This document shows, piece after piece, positions 60,287 through 64,000 of a stretch of 64,000 nucleotides of DNA. Origin of the DNA: Chloroflexota bacterium (GTDB taxonomy: Bacteria; Chloroflexota; Dehalococcoidia; Lucifugimonadales; UBA3495). The notes under the pieces are model-generated. The model had not been told where the DNA came from and ran no database searches. It saw only the letters and a list, made by a program, of their open reading frames with translations. A program made the translations under genes and the position numbers. The stretch is from the NCBI GenBank assembly GCA_022573285.1, contig JACZUF010000004.1, positions 40,139-104,138 on the forward strand, given 5' to 3'. The stretch's first letter is position 1, and each line of letters opens with the position of its first letter.

Positions 60287-61261
60287 TCAACCTGGTGGGG
60301 TTAGGAGGATCTTGCCTACGGTTTCCCGGCCTTCCAGTTGGCGATGCGCTTCTGACGCTTCGGCCAGGGGCAGAGTCAGACCGATATGCAACTTGAGCTC
60401 ACCCGACAGCACCCACCCCAGGACCTCCTGGGCCCGCTGGAGCAGCTCGTCGCGGGTGGCTGTGTAGTCGCCTAGGCTGGGCCGGGTTAGATATAGTGAT
60501 CCGTTCTGCAACGCGCGGGTATTGGTGTCCGTCACCGCGCCGCCGGCCTGACCGTAAAGGACCATGTAACCGCGCCGGCCCAGGCATTTGAAACCCTTCT
60601 CGAAGGTGGTCTGCCCCACAGCGTCCAGCACCATCCGCAAACCATGGCCGCCGGTGGCCTTCCTGATCTCCTCTTCGAAGTCCTGCTTGGTGTAGAGGAT
60701 GGTCTGGTCGGCCCCGGCCTGCTTGGCCATCTCGGCCTTGGCTTCGGTGGAAACGGTGGTGAAGACGTGGACGCCCAGGCGTTTTAGCAACTGAACCAGA
60801 AGAAGGCCCATCCCTCCGGCTCCCGCGTGGACCAGGACCTGGTCGCCGGGGTTGAGCCGCGCGATGCCGAAGACCAGGAAATGGGCGGTCATGCCCTGGA
60901 GCAGAGACGCCGAGCCGGTGGCGAAATCCATGGCGTCCGGGATACGGACCAGCAGCCAAGATGGCACAGCCTGCCGCTCGGCGTAGGAGCCGGTGTGCAT
61001 GGCGTAGGCCACCCGGTCCCCGACGGCCACCTCGCTGACGCCTTCGCCGATGGCGGTGACCACCCCGCAGGCTTCCCGGCCCGGAGTCCAGGGAAAGCCC
61101 GGCGGGGGATTGGTGCCTTTGCGGCTGGAAACGTCGGTGTAATTAACGCCGATGGACCTGATATCGACCACGGCTTGGCCGGGGCCCGGGGTGGGCTCGG
61201 GCACATCTTCCAGTTTCAGGACCTCGGGCCCACCTATCTCGTACGCGCGAATCGCCTTCAT
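60287..61261 (-). CDS. Quinone oxidoreductase/zinc-type alcohol dehydrogenase family
   Basis: VLKLEDVPEPTPGPGQAVVDIRSIGVNYTDV, VLVHAGAGGMGLLLVQLLKRLG. Confidence 0.93.
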   Translation of the reverse strand: MKAIRAYEIGGPEVLKLEDVPEPTPGPGQAVVDIRSIGVNYTDVSSRKGTNPPPGFPWTPGREACGVVTAIGEGVSEVAVGDRVAYAMHTGSYAERQAVPSWLLVRIPDAMDFATGSASLLQGMTAHFLVFGIARLNPGDQVLVHAGAGGMGLLLVQLLKRLGVHVFTTVSTEAKAEMAKQAGADQTILYTKQDFEEEIRKATGGHGLRMVLDAVGQTTFEKGFKCLGRRGYMVLYGQAGGAVTDTNTRALQNGSLYLTRPSLGDYTATRDELLQRAQEVLGWVLSGELKLHIGLTLPLAEASEAHRQLEGRETVGKILLTPPG

Positions 61262-61586
61262 CGCCTGCCTCGCCGCCAGGATTTGGGGCTAGGTTACAAC
61301 ACCAGGAAGCCGGCGGGAAGGAGGGGCCGGGGATGCGCAGGCGGGCCGGCTTGGGCGGGAGGCCCGCCTGCGGCGTGGTAAGACAGCGGCCCCAACTTGG
61401 GAAGCGGGATGGGTGCTAGGGCTACTGCCTGCTCAGTGCCCGGCGGCGCTGCCGGGTGACGTGGACCGGGACCAGAGTTTGCCAGTTGGCATGCCGGTGA
61501 TTGGCGATCGCCATGACAGAAAGAGAGCGCCGTCAACGGCCCCGTGACCTCAAGGGGAGTAGAGGCAGGACGAATGTCTGGTTATC

Positions 61587-62015
61587 TCAGTCGGCGGCCA
61601 CCGGCTCCAACGGCGTGGCGCGCAGGTCATAAAGCCTCTCCCGGATCATTCGGACCTGGCGGGCGCCGCGCCCGACCATCTCGGCGATCTGCCGCACGCT
61701 ATTGCCCTTGTCGAGGTGGTATATCACCTGTCGGTTCCTGGTCCACCAATTTTCCTCGCTGCGTCGCTTGGCCGCGACCACGGAGTTGATGCGGCGGGGC
61801 GACCGGCGGGCCTTGCGCCGTTTGCGGTCGAGGTCAGCCTCACCGGGCGATATATCGGTGGACAGTGGGTGATGGACCTCCATCGGGTCCAGCAAAAGTT
61901 CCATGGGAGACCGCTGGGGATAGTAGATGCGGCCGCACTGGAAACAGCGCCATTCATCGAAGTCCAGCACCAGGTCGCCGCCGCATTTTCCGCAATCCTT
62001 CAATCGGCACAACAT
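61587..62015 (-). CDS. Zinc-ribbon plus helix-turn-helix protein
   Basis: CGKCGGDLVLDFDEWRCFQCGRIYYP; VIYHLDKGNSVRQIAEMVGRGARQVRMIRERL; ATG 62015 with SD. Confidence 0.65.
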   Translation of the reverse strand: MLCRLKDCGKCGGDLVLDFDEWRCFQCGRIYYPQRSPMELLLDPMEVHHPLSTDISPGEADLDRKRRKARRSPRRINSVVAAKRRSEENWWTRNRQVIYHLDKGNSVRQIAEMVGRGARQVRMIRERLYDLRATPLEPVAAD

Positions 62016-62378
62016 CTTGCTCACCTCTTTGGGCCTCCGGAGTGGTGTCTCCGGGCCAGTCCTTAGATTTCGCTGTTGCACCATCCAGTTAACTTCCGCC
62101 TGCCGTTTTAAACCGTGATGGCAGGTACAGACGATCCGTGACCTTCCTCACATTGTTTAGTTGAGCCCAGACCCAAATACCTTCGGTAAAGGGGGATGCC
62201 TGCCAATTCGAGTCGTGCGGGTCGGTCGGGGTCAGAGGGTGGAGACCCAAGCGGCAGAGAAGTTTACTTTGCAGGCTTGGTATGGTTTATTAGACCTTGC
62301 AAGGCGGCCAACCAGGCCGGGAGACCGGAGGCCGCTCGGGGTGAAGATTTTGGGTGAAGATAGGGAGTAGCTGAAGCG

Positions 62379-63152
62379 ATGAGTTTCGAGTTGATAAAAA
62401 CGGACCAGGTGGACCGGGTGGCCATCGTCACGTTGAACCGGCCCGAGGTCCTGAACGCCCTCAGTCTGCAATTGGTGCGGGAATTGGACGAATTTATAAC
62501 CCAGGCGGAGCAGGACGACGGCATCGGCGCCATCGTGATAACCGGCGCGGGCGAACGGGCGTTTTCCGCGGGCGCCGACATCCACGAGAACCGCGAAAAT
62601 TCGGAAGAGCAACGCGCCGCGGGCGCTGCTGCACGAGCCGAATACACCTGGCATCTGGCCACCGCCACCAAACCGGTCATCGGGGCCATCAACGGCCTCT
62701 GCTACGGCGGCGGGACGGTCATGGCCACCAGCATGGACTTTCTAATGGGCAGCGAAAAAAGCAGCTTCCGGTTCCTGGCGGTCAATTACGGACAATTGAA
62801 CGCCACCTGGAGCCTGCCGACCATGGTGGGGTGGCCCAAGGCCAAAGAACTGCTCTACAGCGGGCGCGAAGTATTCGCCGACGAGGCCTACCACATCGGT
62901 CTGATCAACCACCTGGTGCCCTCCGGCGAGCTGATGGACCGGACCATTGAGGCCGCGGCAGGCATCGCCAAGAACCGGGCCGAGGGCGTGGCCAACATCA
63001 AGGCCCTTTTGATCGAGCACACCGGCGAGGCCCTGGAGACCCAGTACCGGACGGAGATTGAAGGCCGGAAGGGCCGTTTCAAGGGATTGTCCGTGGAGGA
63101 CGGCTTCAAGGATTTCCTGGACCGCAAGGGACGCAAACCCCGGGTCTCCTAG
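62379..63152 (+). CDS. Enoyl-CoA hydratase/isomerase
   Basis: VAIVTLNRPEVLNALSLQLVRELDEFI, ITGAGERAFSAGADIHE, KPVIGAINGLCYGGGTVMA. Confidence 0.94.
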   Translation: MSFELIKTDQVDRVAIVTLNRPEVLNALSLQLVRELDEFITQAEQDDGIGAIVITGAGERAFSAGADIHENRENSEEQRAAGAAARAEYTWHLATATKPVIGAINGLCYGGGTVMATSMDFLMGSEKSSFRFLAVNYGQLNATWSLPTMVGWPKAKELLYSGREVFADEAYHIGLINHLVPSGELMDRTIEAAAGIAKNRAEGVANIKALLIEHTGEALETQYRTEIEGRKGRFKGLSVEDGFKDFLDRKGRKPRVS

Positions 63153-63179
63153 CCGGTAACGCTCGCAACTGATTCTGAT

Positions 63180-63211
63180 AAAGGCCCCGGACGATCACTC
63201 CGGGGCCTTTA
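63180..63211 (+). terminator. Terminator downstream of enoyl-CoA hydratase gene
   Basis: aaggccccgg-acgatcact-ccggggccttt. Confidence 0.85.
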
Positions 63212-63387
63212 ATTATGGCCGGGCAGGTTCCCTTGTGCCGCCTTTCCCGCTGGGGTAGAGTAGGTGCCGCTGAATAAACGGCGTACTCCGGCTGCAGCGC
63301 GACCCCGGCGCGCCGGAGGATGAAATCGGACCTGTCGCGCCGTTCCGCCAGATAGCCAATTTGATCGATCTACTCACCACCAGAAAC

Positions 63388-64000
63388 ATGCGCCCCGGCG
63401 TTTTGGCCTTTCGCCTCGGCCTGCCGGCTGCCGTCTTCGCCGCAGTGATCCTGGCGCCCAACCCCGAAGGACTCACCGACCAGGGACAGCGGGCTTTAGC
63501 TGTGATGGCCTTGGCGGTGGTGCTGTGGGCCACCGAGACACTGCACATCGCCGTGACCGGCATGGTCGGCATCGTCCTGTTGGTGTTGGTGAACGCCGTG
63601 GACGGCGTGGAGGTGGCGCTGTACGGCTTTTCCCAGCCCGTCACCTATTTCCTTTTGGGCATCCTCACCCTGGGACTGGCGGTGCATCAGTCGGGGCTGG
63701 CCGAACGGATGGCGGTTTATCTCATCCGGCTGGCCGGCGGAAGCCCCCGAAAACTGTATGTTCAGATGCTGGTCTCTTTCGCTGCGTTGACCTTCGCTTT
63801 GCCCTCGGCCAGCACCCGCGGGGCCATCATGGTCCACGTGTACGAGCAGGTGCTGCAGCATTGGAAGGTGGACAAGTCCGCGCCGTTGAATAAAGCGGTC
63901 ATGATGGCCATGGGCTCGCTGAACCGGCTGGGGTCCACGGCCCTGTTGGCCGGAGGGATCACCCCGGTGGTGGCGTCGGCGCTGATCGCGGACTTCGGCC
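63388..64000 (+). CDS. SLC13/DASS-type anion permease, partial (runs off the window)
   Basis: Open frame MRPGVLAFRLGLPAAVFAAVILAPNPEGLTDQGQRALAVMALAVVLWATETLHIAVTGM...; missing from the ORF track because it lacks a stop. Confidence 0.82.
   Translation, partial: MRPGVLAFRLGLPAAVFAAVILAPNPEGLTDQGQRALAVMALAVVLWATETLHIAVTGMVGIVLLVLVNAVDGVEVALYGFSQPVTYFLLGILTLGLAVHQSGLAERMAVYLIRLAGGSPRKLYVQMLVSFAALTFALPSASTRGAIMVHVYEQVLQHWKVDKSAPLNKAVMMAMGSLNRLGSTALLAGGITPVVASALIADFG

Overview
The window looks like a high-GC bacterial chromosome, probably Chloroflexota/SAR202-Dehalococcoidia-like judging from gene content (inference; no search was run). Most of it is ordinary core and catabolic gene content: a replication block (rplI-dnaB-dnaD-like-dnaC-like), rpsO-pnp, dapB-asd-dapA, purA, yqeY-purQ, aroK-aroB, tgt, moaD-like/NIL/thrC, nhaA, CaiB and MaoC pairs, SDR and Gfo/Idh pairs, DUF1501/DUF1800, MFS, and three clear tRNAs. 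The clearest accessory region is the first ~4.7 kb. It is AT-richer and bracketed by a 127-bp perfect direct repeat (1-127 = 4566-4692). It carries a DDE transposase, a tRNA-like sequence, a 263-aa putative winged-helix protein, a small 66-aa gene, and a leftward two-gene unit. That unit is a 555-aa protein with kinase-like and nucleoside-deoxyribosyltransferase-like motifs, overlapping an 89-aa glutaredoxin-like protein. This is my best candidate for an undescribed system; its function is inference. Other points of interest: a tandem double-AAA+ helicase-loader protein, a MoaD-like protein with a masked diglycine (GGF C-terminus), a PNPase with an RGG-type tail, a frameshifted phosphodiesterase, a thrC leader with stacked hairpins, and a family of intergenic palindromes with a shared outer arm and exchanged inner stems.
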